Shown: positions 10,642-22,638 of the stretch, one piece after another
Numbering within the stretch: the first letter of the stretch is position 1
Layout of the letters: each line of letters begins with the position of its first letter
Origin: Cornus controversa
Taxonomy: Eukaryota > Streptophyta > Magnoliopsida > Cornales > Cornaceae
Reading direction: 5' to 3'
DNA length: 64,000 nucleotides
NCBI GenBank assembly: GCA_026545225.1
Contig: CM048845.1
Coordinates: forward strand, 53,296,033-53,360,032
The notes under the pieces: generated by a model
What the model was told of the DNA's origin: nothing
Seen by the model: the letters and a program-made list of their open reading frames with translations, nothing else
Databases searched by the model: none
Program-made: the position numbers and the translations under genes

Positions 10642-12000
10642 TGATAAGTAGTGAATGTTGCGCATTCAATGCCACTAAAATTATATGAATTGGTGTCTTA
10701 GTAATATTTATTTAATGTATTTATTAATAATTTTAATCTTTTTATGATTTCAGGTGATAAAAGGTAATTCTGATTAATAATGGTGCAATCGGGCTACAGA
10801 TGGTGCTATTTAGTAGGAAGCTGAAGCTTAACCCATGAGATATGTTTATATTGAAGATCCAAATTAAATGGACTAAAGAAGTAGGCTGAAAATGAATTTA
10901 AATGGAGAAAAGGAGCATTGGCCTATTCACATTGAAGACTGGGCTAATTCAGGCCTAAAAAGTTCTTGACCCGTTTTGGTATTCAGACCATAACTCCATA
11001 CTCTACTGTCAAAATGGCCCAAACTTTGCGTAGGTTGAAGGAAATTCCATTCTGGACATTTTCATATTTCACAAAAATTTTCTAAAATGGACGTTTACAG
11101 TACCTTTCTACCCCATTTAGGCAGGTGCCACTTTCAATTGCACAAGTGCCACTTTCATAGGCGTAGATGCTACTTTGGGTGGCCAAGTGTCCCATTTGTG
11201 CTTGATTCACAAAATAAAAGAGAGAAAAGAGAGAAAACTAGGGTATTCTGGAGTGGAAAAACACAGAGAGATATACAGAGGCGATTTGTCACGATTACGG
11301 GCGAGACGATGGCGATTTCATCATCGTTCAAGGCTGGATCTCCGATCATGAGCGGCTAAACACCATTCCGGGGAAGTGACGTAGCCCTAACCTTTCTTTC
11401 AATGTTGTAAATTATATCTTAATTTGGGGATATTTTAATTTGTGTGGATTATTTCATTGCATATTTACTCTTGTTCTTGTAGAATGAACGTAAGTCTGCA
11501 GTAATTAGGGTTTGGTTCTTTTCAACTTCTGTAATTTTGTTAAGATAGGTTATTACTGATCGTTTAATTTAGAGTTTTGATAATTTATACTAAGCGAAGA
11601 TGGACTATTACATCATTAATTAGTTTATTTTGTAGTTTGTAGTTAGATGTATAGGCCATGCTAAGTGAAGACGAGTTATACTTAATTGTATGTTGAACGA
11701 AAACTCTTGATTGAATTGAATTAGGTTTGTAGCTATTTTTTTCCCTAAATGCATAGATTAGAAGTCCCAAATTAGTACAGTTTGTCAGTATCTATCATTT
11801 ATTTATATTGTTATTTCATATCATTTAATTTCAGCACCTTAGAATTAAAAACAAAGCAAATTCTTTTTGAATTAAATTAGACAAGGTCTTGATAGCTTAA
11901 TAGTGAAACCAATGCAGTCTCTGTGGGTTCGACCCATACTCACCACTTTACTAATTTTAGTAGAGTATTTGTAGGTTTTTATAAATTGTCTTTTGTCGAA
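10642..12000 (+). mobile_element. 3' LTR of small Athila-like element
   Basis: It starts TGATAAGTAGTGAATGTTGCGC and pairs with the LTR at 6506. The right boundary is approximate: similarity to Athila LTR ends (GGGTTCGACCC followed by CACTTTACTAATTTT) runs to about 11960, and minus-strand gag sequence is recognisable again from about 12060. No convincing 5-bp target duplication was found, so the element ends may have decayed. Confidence 0.7.
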
Positions 12001-12060
12001 GTGTAAAACAACAACGACACTATTGCATAATATTTTATCTTGTTTTGCACATTGAACAAA

Positions 12061-12330
12061 CGGTAAGAAGTGTAACAATTTTATCCAACCAGTTCTTCGC
12101 CACCATAGAATCGGATCTCCCAAATATGATGGTGGACTATGCTTTTTGACATATCCTATACCGTTATCATTCGATTAGGAGGAGCTGCTCTTAGCAAAGC
12201 TTGTGTCTTGTGTCTTCCCTTGTGTCTCTCTGGCTATCTGCCACATGGTCATAACTATGTCACGCATAAACTGCTCTCCATCTAGTGGAGCTGTTGTCGG
12301 TGCTCCTCCGCGAGATCTATAAGGTGGCAT
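12061..12330 (-). pseudogene. Tekay-like gag, N-terminal part
   Basis: The minus-strand ATG at 12328-12330 starts MPPYRSRGGAPTTAPL, the MPP(R/K)R-type N-terminus of chromodomain gypsy gag, followed by a segment with QFMRDIVMTMWQIARE and, after a stop and frameshift, HSPPSYLGDP, matching the conserved PPxFxG block of this gag family. A start of the same style (MPPKRRGR) is at 53006. The gag is cut near 12000-12060 by the 3' LTR of the small Athila-like element and resumes at 6505. It lies about 250 bp downstream, in its own direction, of the LTR end at 12584. Confidence 0.75.
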
Positions 12331-12568
12331 CTTGCTATATTAATAACAAGAAGACACATTAAAATCCAAACATGAATATCATTGTCCAATTTTATTCATA
12401 CACACTCACAACATGTTAAGTTACTTCATAAATAACATATGATATAAACACGTAAGCATATTCCACTTAATATGTACTTAGCCTTAAATCTATGATCACA
12501 ACCTTAAGTTCACAATTATACACGTGGTTAAGCCCCACTCGTCGTCTAAAGGTATTCAAACCCAGTAA

Positions 12569-12580
12569 CTCTAATACTAA
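12569..12580 (-). other. Degenerate primer binding site, initiator tRNA-Met type
   Basis: On the minus strand TAGTATTAGAGT stands three bases after the LTR end at 12584. The usual plant sequence is TGGTATCAGAGC; nine of twelve bases agree. It supports the reading of 12584-14904 as the 5' LTR of a minus-strand element. Confidence 0.6.
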
Positions 12581-12583
12581 GTT

Positions 12584-14904
12584 GTCACTCCCCGATTTTC
12601 GACACCAGTTTAAGAGTGAGGAAATGGGGGTGAATAATGAAATTAATTATCAGTTCTACTCATCACTAAATCATTGTGGAAGCGTAATCACCTACAAATG
12701 TTTGCCTATGTATGTCTCAACCTCAATAATCTATTATGGGTCCTACAAATAGAATTCGAGGTGACATTGCCCATTAAACCCTATTGGAATATCCATCCTT
12801 GTATATCACCGCGGAAGCTTAAATTGCATACACACATGTATACACGTACATTGTAAACTCAACTAACCCTAATGGGTCCGTTACATAACATCCTTTAATT
12901 CCTCAGTTCTATCTCAATGTCCCACCCAACCACACATTACGATGTATTATAATTTACGATGCATCGCACAAGTTGTGTAATAACCTGCGAAATGCTCTAG
13001 AATTTCTAACTCAATCCTTGTCACAATTATGATGTATCATAATACCCAAGTCGATGCATCGCTGAAGATGCGTAATATCCTGCGAAATCCCTTGGAATCC
13101 CACTCAAAATCCTCAACTCTTTATGATGCATTATAATGGGGTTTACGATGCATTGTAATCACTCAACCTATTGTAAAAATAAACCACCAAGTGATTACAA
13201 TGAATCATTCTTATCCCAATTCTCAATCCACAACATATAACATCCTCTATACTATGTAAAACATTGAAATGATCCACAACATATTTCACATGGTCCCAAA
13301 CATGTAAATTGAATCTCTAATTGATCGAATCCATAATATATACACATTGAAATTTAACTATACACCATACATTGTATTCCACAAAACTTATATATAAGCC
13401 ATATGTGGCAAATACATTTGGAATCTAATTACACCAACATAATTCAAATGTGAACACAATATTCTTAACATAGTCCACATACCACAAACCGACATGGACA
13501 TCTATCTACATATCTAAAAGAACGTCTCCAAAATGAACTTAAATGCGCGTCTGTGCACTTCAAGCTTCCTCCTCCATGGGAATTTTATCTAGAAAAGAGT
13601 TTGGGGGATGTGGGTGAGCAACTCAACGACTTAGTAAGATTGATCCACCCGACTCTACCTTAACTCAGGCAGCAATGCATGAATGCATATGAAATTCTCT
13701 AAATGACTACATGCCATGACTCAATGGTTTTCATACTAAAAACAAGCATGTTTTCAAAACCATGCGTGATGGCTCACATTTCAACAATAAGCAGTTTATA
13801 AGGAAACACAATTCACAAATAAACTCACGCCACGTATACCTGAAAATCACTTCAACGGGGAACTTCACTTATCACAATTCCAATAGTAAGGGCTTTGTCA
13901 AACCACAGACTATACTTAAACTTTTTGAGCTACTAACCCAACGAAAACAACACCCTCTTGGCCAAGTTTTGGGCCTTGCACCCTAGGGCTCCGAGCCCTT
14001 CTTAATTTTCACACATGCCCCCAAAAATCACATATCCTCACATATTGCATTTTATCACATAATGCACCACAACTCGCGCTTGTCACAATTATCATCAAAT
14101 GTACAATGTAAACCATGTTAATGCATATCATTCACATCTCATGCATCTTCAATGCAACTGCACTCAACTTATGGAAATCATAACACTAATGTATTTTTAA
14201 GAAAATCATCTTTTTCATGCATTTGCTCAATTCATGAAATCAATTCATATAACTCCTCAAATGAACATTCACACCCCCACCTCGAATCTCAAGTTTGGAA
14301 GCTAAGTTCCCAATTTCTAGCCCTTTCTACCTTGATAAAAATATCTTTTGTTCGGTTCAAACCGAAGCCCTTATCGAGTAGAGCAAACTATCATCATTTA
14401 ACAACTTCCAATTCAACCTTCAACCTTTTTTGAAATGTAGAGAGAAGGGAGAAAGATGAAGTGGGAGTGTTAGAGAGAGAGATATTGCTGTAAGATGATA
14501 ATATCTCAGCCCTCCCTAGATATTTATATCTCCTTGGGGTGTAAAATGACTGAAATGCCCCTAGGGTCACTTAACGTACTCTCTCGACCTCCGTTTTCAA
14601 TTTCGAAAGCGGCTATGGCTCCAAAATTGCTTCCTTAACTCTCTAAGAATTTCGTTTGGTTCATAACCAAAATAATATTTTTTTAAAATTTTTTCGAATT
14701 TTCGGGCCCACTCAGACCGCATCCCTGGGCCCTTTTGACCCAAAAAGTCAAGCTTCTCCAAATGTTCCCAAAACTTTCCAAAACCTTAATGAAACCTCTG
14801 AAACATGTTTTCCACAATTATAACATACTAAACATCATTTAAAATGCAATTAAAGCATAAATGATGATTAAAATGGAAACCGGTCAAGATTGGACCCAGT
14901 CTCA
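12584..14904 (-). mobile_element. 5' LTR of minus-strand Tekay-like element
   Basis: Bounded on the plus strand by TGTCACTCCCCGATTTTCGACA and GACCCAGTCTCA, i.e. TG...CA in the minus orientation, 2321 bp. It is similar along its length to 16231-18789 and 28701-31440. It contains a promoter-like block around 14440-14540 (AGAGAGAGATAT, then ATATTTATAT), a cluster of TACGATGCATCGTA-type palindromes (12936-13170), and the phrase TTGGCCAAGTTTTGGG(C) (13958) found in several LTRs here. It abuts plus-strand integrase sequence at 14905, so the element inserted into another Tekay copy. Confidence 0.8.
12936..13170. repeat. Palindrome cluster (GATGCATC core) in LTR
   Basis: Several variants of (T)TACGATGCATCGTA(A) are present, such as ATTACGATGTATTATAAT at 12936, TTACGATGCATCGC at 12954 and GTCGATGCATCGC at about 13052. 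Measured in the orientation of the LTR they stand about 350-590 bp from its 3' end. Confidence 0.8.
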
Positions 14905-15525
14905 AAAACGGTTCAAAGGGTTGATGGTAGTTTCTTCAGATTATCGAAAGGATCTATTACAGGACTTTCATCACTCTCATTTTGTAGTCCATCCTGGTGG
15001 TACGAAGATATATCATAATTTGAAGTGCTAGTATTGGGGGAGGGGGGTATGAAGAGAGATGTGGCATAGTTTGTGGTGAGATGCCTTATTTGTCAACAAG
15101 TGAAGACAGAACATCAGAAACTAGCTGGGCTATTGCAACCATTACCAGTGGTAAAGTGGAAGTGTGAACACATCACTCTGGACTATGTCACGAGACTTCC
15201 AAGGTCAAATAAGGGCAATGGTACGATTTGGGTCGTTGTGCATAAATTGACTAAAAAATACACTTTTTGCTAATGAGGTTTATAGATGATGTGAAGAGAG
15301 TTAGTAGGTAGTATGTGGAGCAGATTGTGAGGTTACATGGGGTTTCGGTATCCATTGTGTCAAATAGGGATCCATGATTTACCTCGAGGTTCTTGCAAGG
15401 ATTTCAGACAGTATTGGACAAGGAGTTACATTTTAGTATAGAATTTCATCCTTAGACTAATGGGCGGAGCGTACTGTTCAGATATTAGAGGATATGCTTC
15501 GTGCTTGCATTCTGGACTTTAGTGG
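14905..15525 (+). pseudogene. Tekay-like integrase, zinc-binding domain and catalytic core (5' part)
   Basis: The plus strand encodes an integrase N-terminus with HHSHFVVHPGGTKIYHNL (histidine pair of the HHCC zinc finger) and CLICQQVKTEHQ (cysteine pair). The core follows with LDYVTRLPRS holding the first catalytic Asp, and SNRDP at about 15362 holding the second. The third, a Glu, falls in an ERTVQILEDML-like block reached only after a one-codon-region frameshift near 15465. Stops lie at about 15031, 15271 and 15375. The coding stretch is cut at 15525, within the segment leading to AYNN-type motifs, by minus-strand LTRs, and resumes at 18790 with roughly 15 codons missing. Integrase inserts the cDNA copy. 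Confidence 0.85.
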
Positions 15526-16230
15526 TGTCACGACCTAGTTTCTGACTCCCATGAACCGAAGGTGAACCGTCCATTAAGTCCTAATGAACCATCTATCCTT
15601 TTAAATTACCGCAAAAGCTTAAATTATAAGCATGTACATATATACGTACAATATAGCCTCGACCAATCCCAATGGGCCTGATACTTGACAACTCTTACTC
15701 ATTCAAACACTTCTCAATGTCAAATCTAGCCACACATTACGATATATCATAATGCTACTTTTGATCCATCGTAATGTATGATGCATCGACGAATCTTGCT
15801 ATTTTCTAACCTAAATTCCTTAACTTATTACGATACATCATTTTGGAACTTTTCATGCATCGCCAAATTATCATACATCGTAATGTGTTTTACAATGCAT
15901 TGTAACCCCTCGATTGTAAATTCTGTAGGATTTTCTAATGTTAAAAAATTTATACAATTTTTACCCCATTCATATCAAAATACATCTTAAGTCCTTAGAA
16001 CCATTTATATAACATTCCAACACAATTGAAAAGCTATAAACCATACACCACATACATTGAATCTAAACCATACATCCATTAATCATAATCCTAAATGTAC
16101 ATATCATAGATCATGGTTTTTCGAGTTCATAGTTATCATATGAATTACATGTAAGAGGTCCAAAATACTAGTAATTCAGTTATGATGACAACTACAATAT
16201 AATTAACATGCCATAAGCTGGCATGGATAG
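15526..16230 (-). mobile_element. Truncated Tekay-like LTR (3' end portion only)
   Basis: It begins on the plus strand with TGTCACGACCTAGTTTCTGACTC, the complement of a Tekay LTR 3' end, and runs for 705 bp to the phrase AAGCTGGCATGGATAG. There it is abutted by a second, complete LTR end (TGTCACGCCCC at 16231). The rest of this LTR is not found beyond 18789, so it is truncated rather than simply split. It carries GATGCATC-type palindromes (15735-15905). Confidence 0.75.
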
Positions 16231-18789
16231 TGTCACGCCCCAATTTCCAACTCCCGGGAACTGGCGATGACTTTCGTCCATTACACCCTAATGAACTATT
16301 TCAACACCTCAAATATCGTGGAAGCATATCTCACATGCATACACGTATGTATGTGCAATGCAGACCTAGCCAACCACAATGGGCCCCACACGTACTCACA
16401 CACATCTATCTATTAGACAACCTGTATCAATGGATTATGATGCATCGTAACTATGTTTATGATGCATCGAAATTACAATGCATCGCACATGTTGCAAAAT
16501 GTTTTGTGAAATCGCTTAGATTTTTATCCCAAATCCTCACTCAATTTATGATGCATCATCCTGAGGCGATGCATCGTAATGGGGAGTACGATGCATCGTA
16601 ATCCCGGGATTGATGCTTCTGTAAAAAATTCTGCAACCTTGCATTTGGCACCTTTGGTACTCAAAATCCACTCTATCATCCTAAGTCTATTAATGCAATA
16701 TTCAAACATAATTTAAAGGTACCACCACCATACACAAGTCCTAAATCATACATTTAAATGAAATCATGCATCAAACCAAGCCATTATCATCATTTAAAAC
16801 ATTTCTAAATTCGTCCATCAACCTCATTAGATACACAAATGAGTCAAGTATACATTTCATAAATGCAACATATCCAAACTTATAGTCATTACATGAATTA
16901 TAAAAAACATCATCCAAAAGCTTATACAATTCATCTATGACTACAACTATATCGTAAGTCAACATGCCATAACCCAGCATAGATAGATACATACAAAAGT
17001 GCTTAAAAGAAATTCGTAAGCTTGATGGAGCTCCACTTGGATGATCAAGTCCCATCCATCATAGGCACCTTATCCGTAAAAAAATTTTAGAAAAAAAGGG
17101 TGAGCACTCAATGACTTACTAGGAATACCCTAACCTACCTAGGCATCGACTCGACACCGACCTATATGGAATGTCTATCGCTATACTACATGTCATATTC
17201 AACAATCACACGTTCATTCAAAGCAATTCAAGAAAGGATAAGTGCTTTGAGTCACATATCATGCTTAGAGATTTAAAACACGCAAGCAACAAGATATGTA
17301 TATGCTCTCACTCTCGGCCCTAATTCAACACCCTATATGATTGGTCTACTTCGAGGATCATGTGACCTTCGACACCTTCGATAGTAACCATATGATTGGG
17401 ACAACTCTAAATGATCATACCACCTTGGCAATGTATTGGTTTGCCAAAATATGAGCGAACAACTCCGAGGCTCACTTACTTTGGCACACTTTGATTCTAA
17501 GCTTCAGCCTTGGTATGATGGGACCACTCTGAGGGTCATACCTAGTGGACAATTATACCACCTCTCATGACATCATTGGACCACTCCGAAGTCCCATGCA
17601 CTTCCCTTGTACCATTTCCTGCAACCTCTTATATATGTAATGTAAACATATATAATGTATAGCATGTCATTTTCATGCTCCTTTCATGATCATCGATACC
17701 AAGAGAGTATCTAGCATGCATTTCATAATCTTACACCACCTATAATCACATACATGTTATAAAATGTGCATATCATTCACATATGCCTACAATTTCCAAT
17801 TTAGCAGATATTATTCATGCTTCACCGAATGCATAAACTTACTACATGTAATTAGCATGCATCTCACACTACATCATCAACACATAATCATACACATGTC
17901 CATTATTGTCCATAATCACATATGCATATAAAATTAGCATATAGGTATTTATGCTCTCAACTTCACACATTGCACGTACTAGCTCCTCTTGTTATGCATA
18001 TCACAAAGTGCATCAATTTTGCATAAAAGAAACTCAAGAGAAGCAGAAAACATCAAATCTCACCCCTCTCACCACTCTCATTCATGCAAACACAACCTAC
18101 ACCTCACCATTTCACCCAAAACCCTAGAATCAAAACTTAGAAGAGAAGGAGAACCCCTACCTTGAATTTGAAGGCTTTCCTAGCTATTTTTGAGAATTCC
18201 ACTGAGTTTTTTTTTTCTAAAATCAAAGATTGTTTGATTCAAACCGATGTCCTTGACCCATGCTACGAGTTATCCTTCATCGACAACTCCTGAATCCAAG
18301 CTAAAGGCCTCTAAAATGAAGAGAGAATGAAGCGAGATGAAGTGGGAGAGAAGGGGGAGACATATGCCTGAGTTTGAACTATGGGAAAGTGTAGAGATTC
18401 TCCCACCCACTTGATAGATATAATATCTAGGTGCAAAATGACAAAAATGCCCCCGAGCCACTTAACGTACCCTCCCGACCTCCATTTTTGATTTCAAAAG
18501 CTCCTACGACATCGAAATCACTTCCTTAACTCTTTAAAAATCTTATTTGATTCAAAACCAAAAATAAATATGTTTTAGAAAATTTTTGAATTCTCGAGTC
18601 GACCCCACCTACTTCTCGGGTCTTGCCTACCTAAAATTCTCAAACTTACCCAAACGCTCCCAAAATATCCCAAAACCTCCAAAAAGTTTCCAAACGTGTT
18701 TTCCACATTCAAAACATGCCAAACATAATTTAAAATTCATTTATAACAAAAATTATGAATACAATTTAAAATCGGCCAAAATTCTTACA
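16231..18789 (-). mobile_element. Tekay-like LTR inserted in integrase
   Basis: A 2559 bp minus-orientation LTR from TGTCACGCCCCAATTTCC to CCAAAATTCTTACA. It is homologous to 12584-14904 and 28701-31440, including the block CACTTAACGTACCCTCCCGACC (18460) and the AGAGAATGAAGCGAGATGAAG block (18322). No matching target duplication is seen (GATAG before, ACAAC after), consistent with rearrangement together with the truncated LTR next to it. Confidence 0.75.
16433..16603. repeat. Palindrome cluster (GATGCATC core) in LTR
   Basis: At least five variants are present, including the perfect 14-base palindrome TACGATGCATCGTA at 16587-16600, TTATGATGCATCGAA at about 16457 and GGCGATGCATCGTAA at about 16565. 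The cluster lies 200-370 bp from the LTR 3' end. Confidence 0.85.
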
Positions 18790-19440
18790 ACAACAGTTAT
18801 TAGGCTAGTATTGAGAAGGAACCATTTGAGGCGTTGTATGGCATACTTTTTAGATCTCTAGTTTGTTGGACTAAGGAGGGTGAGACAATAGCCTTAGGAC
18901 CAGGCATTGTTCGTGAGACTACTAAAAAGATCAAGTCGATTAGACATCAATTGTTGATGGCTTAAAGTCGATAAAAGAGTTATACCAATAGGAGGCAGTG
19001 ACCATTATCCTTTGAGGTGGGAGACCATGTGTTTCTTAAGGTTTCATCATAGAAAGTATTGATGCATTCTGTGCAGAGTGGCAAGTTAATGCCTAAATAC
19101 ATTGAACCATTTGAGATCCTAGAGTGTGTTGGTGAGGTAGCTTATAGATTGGATTTGCCACCACAATTAGAGAAGGTTCATAATGTATTCCATGTGTTAA
19201 TATTTAGGAGAGTATGAGATTGATTCATCTCATATTTTGAGTTGGGTAGACATTGAGGTTGATGAGGATATCACCTATGAGGAGAGACTAATTCAGATTA
19301 TTGATGCTAGAGAGAAATTTTTGAGGGGTAAGATCATTCCATTGGTCAAGTTTTTGTGGCATCACCACAATGTTGAGGAGGCTACTTGGAAATGAGAGCA
19401 ATAATTTCATTTAAAGTATCCGAACTTGTTTCCTTCAGGT
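18790..19440 (+). pseudogene. Tekay-like integrase C-terminus and chromodomain
   Basis: This continues the integrase of 14905-15525. It opens with EPFEALYG (about 18820), then a segment with VGDHVFLKV, GKLMPKYIEPFEILE and AYRLDLPPQLEKVHNVFHV, the C-terminal DNA-binding part of this integrase family. After a frameshift near 19215 comes the chromodomain: an AREKFLRGKIIPLVKFLW block, then HHNVEEATWK. Chromodomains of this class direct insertion to heterochromatin. Stops (for example near 18962, 18977, 19216 and 19393) show decay. Only a few bases separate the end from the LTR at 19456, and no polypurine tract is visible there. Confidence 0.85.
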
Positions 19441-19818
19441 ATGACCTGATTTCAATGACCATTTTTGGCTGATTTTTTTTTATTTTCATTTATTGTCATA
19501 TAAATAATTTAAATAATTATATGTGTTTTAAATATGAAATACACATTTGGGGACTTATATAATGGTTCGGAAAAATGTTGAGAGCGTTGGTGAAAATTGA
19601 GTTTTTTTGGGTCGGGCGATCTTGAGATGCAAGTCCGATAGGTCCAAAAATTTTGAAAGTGTCAGAATGACACCAAATTTTGAGTTTAGCTTAAATAAAA
19701 TATTTGATGAACTATGGAATCAATTTTGAGTCCGTAGGAGTTACCAAAAGTGAAAACGGAGTCCGGAAAGGTTCAGTAAGTGACTAGTGACATTTTTGTA
19801 AATAGGAGAGATTAGGTC

Positions 19819-19827
19819 TATAAATAG
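19819..19827 (+). promoter_or_regulatory. Probable TATA box of Tekay-like LTR
   Basis: TATAAATAG follows AGGTC and precedes a purine-rich stretch. The sister LTR at 26213 has CTATGAAAAG in the same context (about 26568), so its box appears destroyed. Confidence 0.6.
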
Positions 19828-21267
19828 AAAAGAAGAGAATACAACTCTCATTCTCTCATTCTTCATTAGCCTATTAAGAGATAAATATAGATATATATAT
19901 ATCTCTACATTGATCTTTTTCCTTCTCTATTGAAATTAAGAGGCTTGGGGCGAGAATTGGAAGGCACCAAAGAAAAGAGAATTGGTCTATGCATCTAGGG
20001 CTCAAGATTGATCCATTCAAAATTAAATTCAGACAAAGTTAATTTTGGTTAAAATTTGGGTAAAATATTTAGAAGCTCTTCTAAATTGAGGTAAGGATGC
20101 CTAACCCATGAAATTTGAGGTTTATGTGAGTATACTAGTTGTCTATGGCAACTAATTGGTTATGTGGGTATAATTAGATGTCTTGGTTAAAGCATGCTAG
20201 CTTATACAATTCAAAGAATTCTCAATATGAAATATGATTATTACATGTTTATAATTGTTTTAAATGAGTATAGAGCATGTTGAATGTGAAATGTGAGAGA
20301 ATTATGTGTGTTTATGTATAAATGTGAAGGTGACACTTATGTGTTAGATAAATTACCTTGAAAGCATGTTTAAGTGTAAAACATGTTTGATTATCAATAT
20401 AAATGAAATAAAATGTGAAAAACGTGATTCATGTTTAATGTGAATGCATGTGAGATTTGTATGAAAATATATAAGTATGTTGAGTGATTACAATGTTATT
20501 TTCAATTACATATGCACATTTATCAGGAGCATGTAGAATTCATCTTCATTAATTGGCAAGCATATGGTGATGGTGGTGAGCTCAATTGGATGGTGAATCC
20601 TTTTAAAGAGGGATATAGGATAATCCAGTAATCGGTATCCTAAATGGGGTGATCCAGATAGGAGCCCCGGATAGATAGAATTGGATGATCCAATAATCGA
20701 AGTCTAATAGTTGTGTGGAGAGGATGAGGGAGATGTGCATATCATGTTGCATGACGAGTAGCTTATGATATGGTTGAGATATGTGGTTATTTGCATAACA
20801 TGATTAAATGTAAATGTATGTTTACGTGGTATTCATGGAACCTATGAAATTATATTTTAGACATTCTTACTGAGAGTGTTATAAGCTCATCCAATGAGTA
20901 TTAACTCATTTCAGAAAATAGTAAAGAGGTGATGGAGTCTCCCCAATAGTGAGTTGGTGTGGAACAAGATTGGGTTCCTTTAAAGAGATTTAATGCTTTA
21001 CTTGAATGCATGTCCGAGATGTGGACTATATGCATGTGGTGAACATGTATAAGACCTTTCAACTTTTGAGAACATGTTATGATTATGTTTTGTGATTATA
21101 TACATTATATATACATTTTGAGCATGGTGTATGCTAGACAATGAGAATGATGATTTATATTTCTATTAGTGTCCATTTATGCATGTATATTAATGTTGGA
21201 ATGATTGAGTTAAGAGGGTATGAAATGAACCAAGTGTTGAGTATGGGAAAGGCAAATGGCCAAGTGG

Positions 21268-21480
21268 CTACGATGGATCGTAATGCTTATTATGATGCAT
21301 CGTAACATGCATTACGATATATTATAATATTTGGATGCATCACAGAATGAGTTGCAATGTATCACAAAAATGAGGGAAATGAGATGTCAAAAATAGTAAT
21401 TTTTTTACCTTGTTATGATGCATGGGCGACGCATCGCAAATTACAGTACATTATAATCTAAGATACGATGCATCGTAATA
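21268..21480. repeat. Palindrome cluster (GATGCATC core) in LTR
   Basis: Copies include CTACGATGGATCGTAA (21268), TTATGATGCATCGTAA (about 21289), ATTACGATATATTATAAT (about 21311) and the perfect TACGATGCATCGTA at 21464-21477. They stand 270-490 bp from the LTR 3' end. Confidence 0.85.
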
Positions 21481-21757
21481 GTTAAATGCTGAGTGAGCTG
21501 GGGTGAGTTGAAATGAGTGAATAGGTGTGCATGGGATACATGTGGGGTCCTATTATGAGGATGATCATTGAATATGATGAAATTGATGTACATGATAATG
21601 CTTCCACTGATTTATGAAATGATGACTTAAATTGTTTGATCATTCTGATATTCTAGTGAGGAATTGATATTCATGGGTAATAAGGCTTCCGCTGCAAGTA
21701 ATGATCTCGATGGTTCGGATAGGAGCCGAGGGTGTTAAAAATCAGGGCATGACAACT

Positions 21758-21769
21758 TGGTGTCAGAGT
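21758..21769 (+). other. Primer binding site, initiator tRNA-Met type
   Basis: TGGTGTCAGAGT lies three bases after the LTR end GACA; ten of twelve positions match the common TGGTATCAGAGC. It is followed by about 40 bases of Tekay-like leader before the Tat/Ogre-like sequence. Confidence 0.65.
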
Positions 21770-21905
21770 ATGATATCGAAGCATGATTGTTTGTGAGAGA
21801 TGTAGATATTTGATTTAATCAACCCCATTGGAAATTGAGGCGTGATAGTTGGCGATCCTAATCCACTGGGGTACTGTCCGGCAGGAAGTTCACAAGTGCG
21901 ACAAC

Positions 21906-21923
21906 TGGCCACTCCACTGGGGA
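21906..21923 (+). other. Primer binding site, tRNA-Arg type (Tat/Ogre-like)
   Basis: TGGCCACTCCACTGGGGA matches the remembered TGGCGACTCCGCTGGGGA, the complement of the plant tRNA-Arg 3' end used by Tat/Ogre gypsy elements, at 16 of 18 positions. A second, weaker version (TTGGCGATCC then CCACTGGGG) lies upstream at 21853-21878. The LTR that should precede it is not recognisable. Confidence 0.6.
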
Positions 21924-22512
21924 TTAACATATGCTTAAGAGGGTTTAAGCCCATAAGTCTTTATGATGCTTTCCATTTCATTTTCATATGATTATGCTCA
22001 TTTACATTCTTTTCTTTACATCTATATTATGGGGTCTAACATTTCATTTCTTTTACACAGGTACATGTATTAGAAATAACGCTAAGCAAAATATGCTCAA
22101 AAAACCTAACAGGGGCCATTCTTTTTTTTACCTCTTTACATTCATCATTTTATTAACTCTTCAATCATGTTTGCCTCTCTTTTACTGCACACACTACACT
22201 TCATACTACACTACATACCCCTTTTAAACCCTGTAGCTTGATAAGGGTGCTGTGTATGTCTTTGTGATGCAACGAAGTACGTATCAAAAAAATGTTTTAT
22301 CACCGGGACAAAATTCACCCCACTTGAATCACTAACTGGTTGAAGGTTAATCTGGATCCTCAGGGAGAGAATTAGTAATTGGAGGTTTGAAGATTTGGGA
22401 TCCGAGCCTTTTTAGGACACATTAGTCAGCCATGAGCCTCATACTACATATAGATTTCTCCCTTTGCATTTTTAAGACACCAAAGGAGAGGGATAGTTTG
22501 CCTCCATTCTAC

Positions 22513-22638
22513 CATACCGTTATATTGTCCAAACATACCTCTATGTTGCCCATGTATACTGTTATGCTATCCAAGAATACCTTTATACCAGTCATGCATA
22601 CCGTTATGTTGGCCTTGCATACATTTTTACATCATTCG
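22513..22638 (+). repeat. Six tandem 21-bp repeats
   Basis: Units start at 22513, 22534, 22555, 22576, 22597 and 22618, each exactly 21 bases, with the best-conserved form CATACCGTTATGTTGNCC plus three bases. Divergence between units is considerable (units 4 and 6 are the most different) but the register never slips. Read in the frame of a 100-codon ORF (22432-22734) this gives seven-residue repeats of the HTVMLSK type. Confidence 0.85.

Larger units (their letters stand above)
19456..21754 (+). mobile_element. Tekay-like LTR between chromodomain and a primer site
   Basis: A 2299 bp plus-orientation LTR from TGACCATTTTTGGCTG to CAGGGCATGACA, matching the split LTR at 26213-27277 plus 50969-52386 in order. 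It is preceded by the chromodomain of a plus-strand element, the position of a 3' LTR. It is also followed by a primer-site sequence (21758), the position of a 5' LTR. It carries a TATA box (19819) and a palindrome cluster (21268-21480). Confidence 0.8.

Noticed and set aside
22513..22638. CRISPR or satellite array
   Set aside because: Units are contiguous without spacers and only six copies exist.
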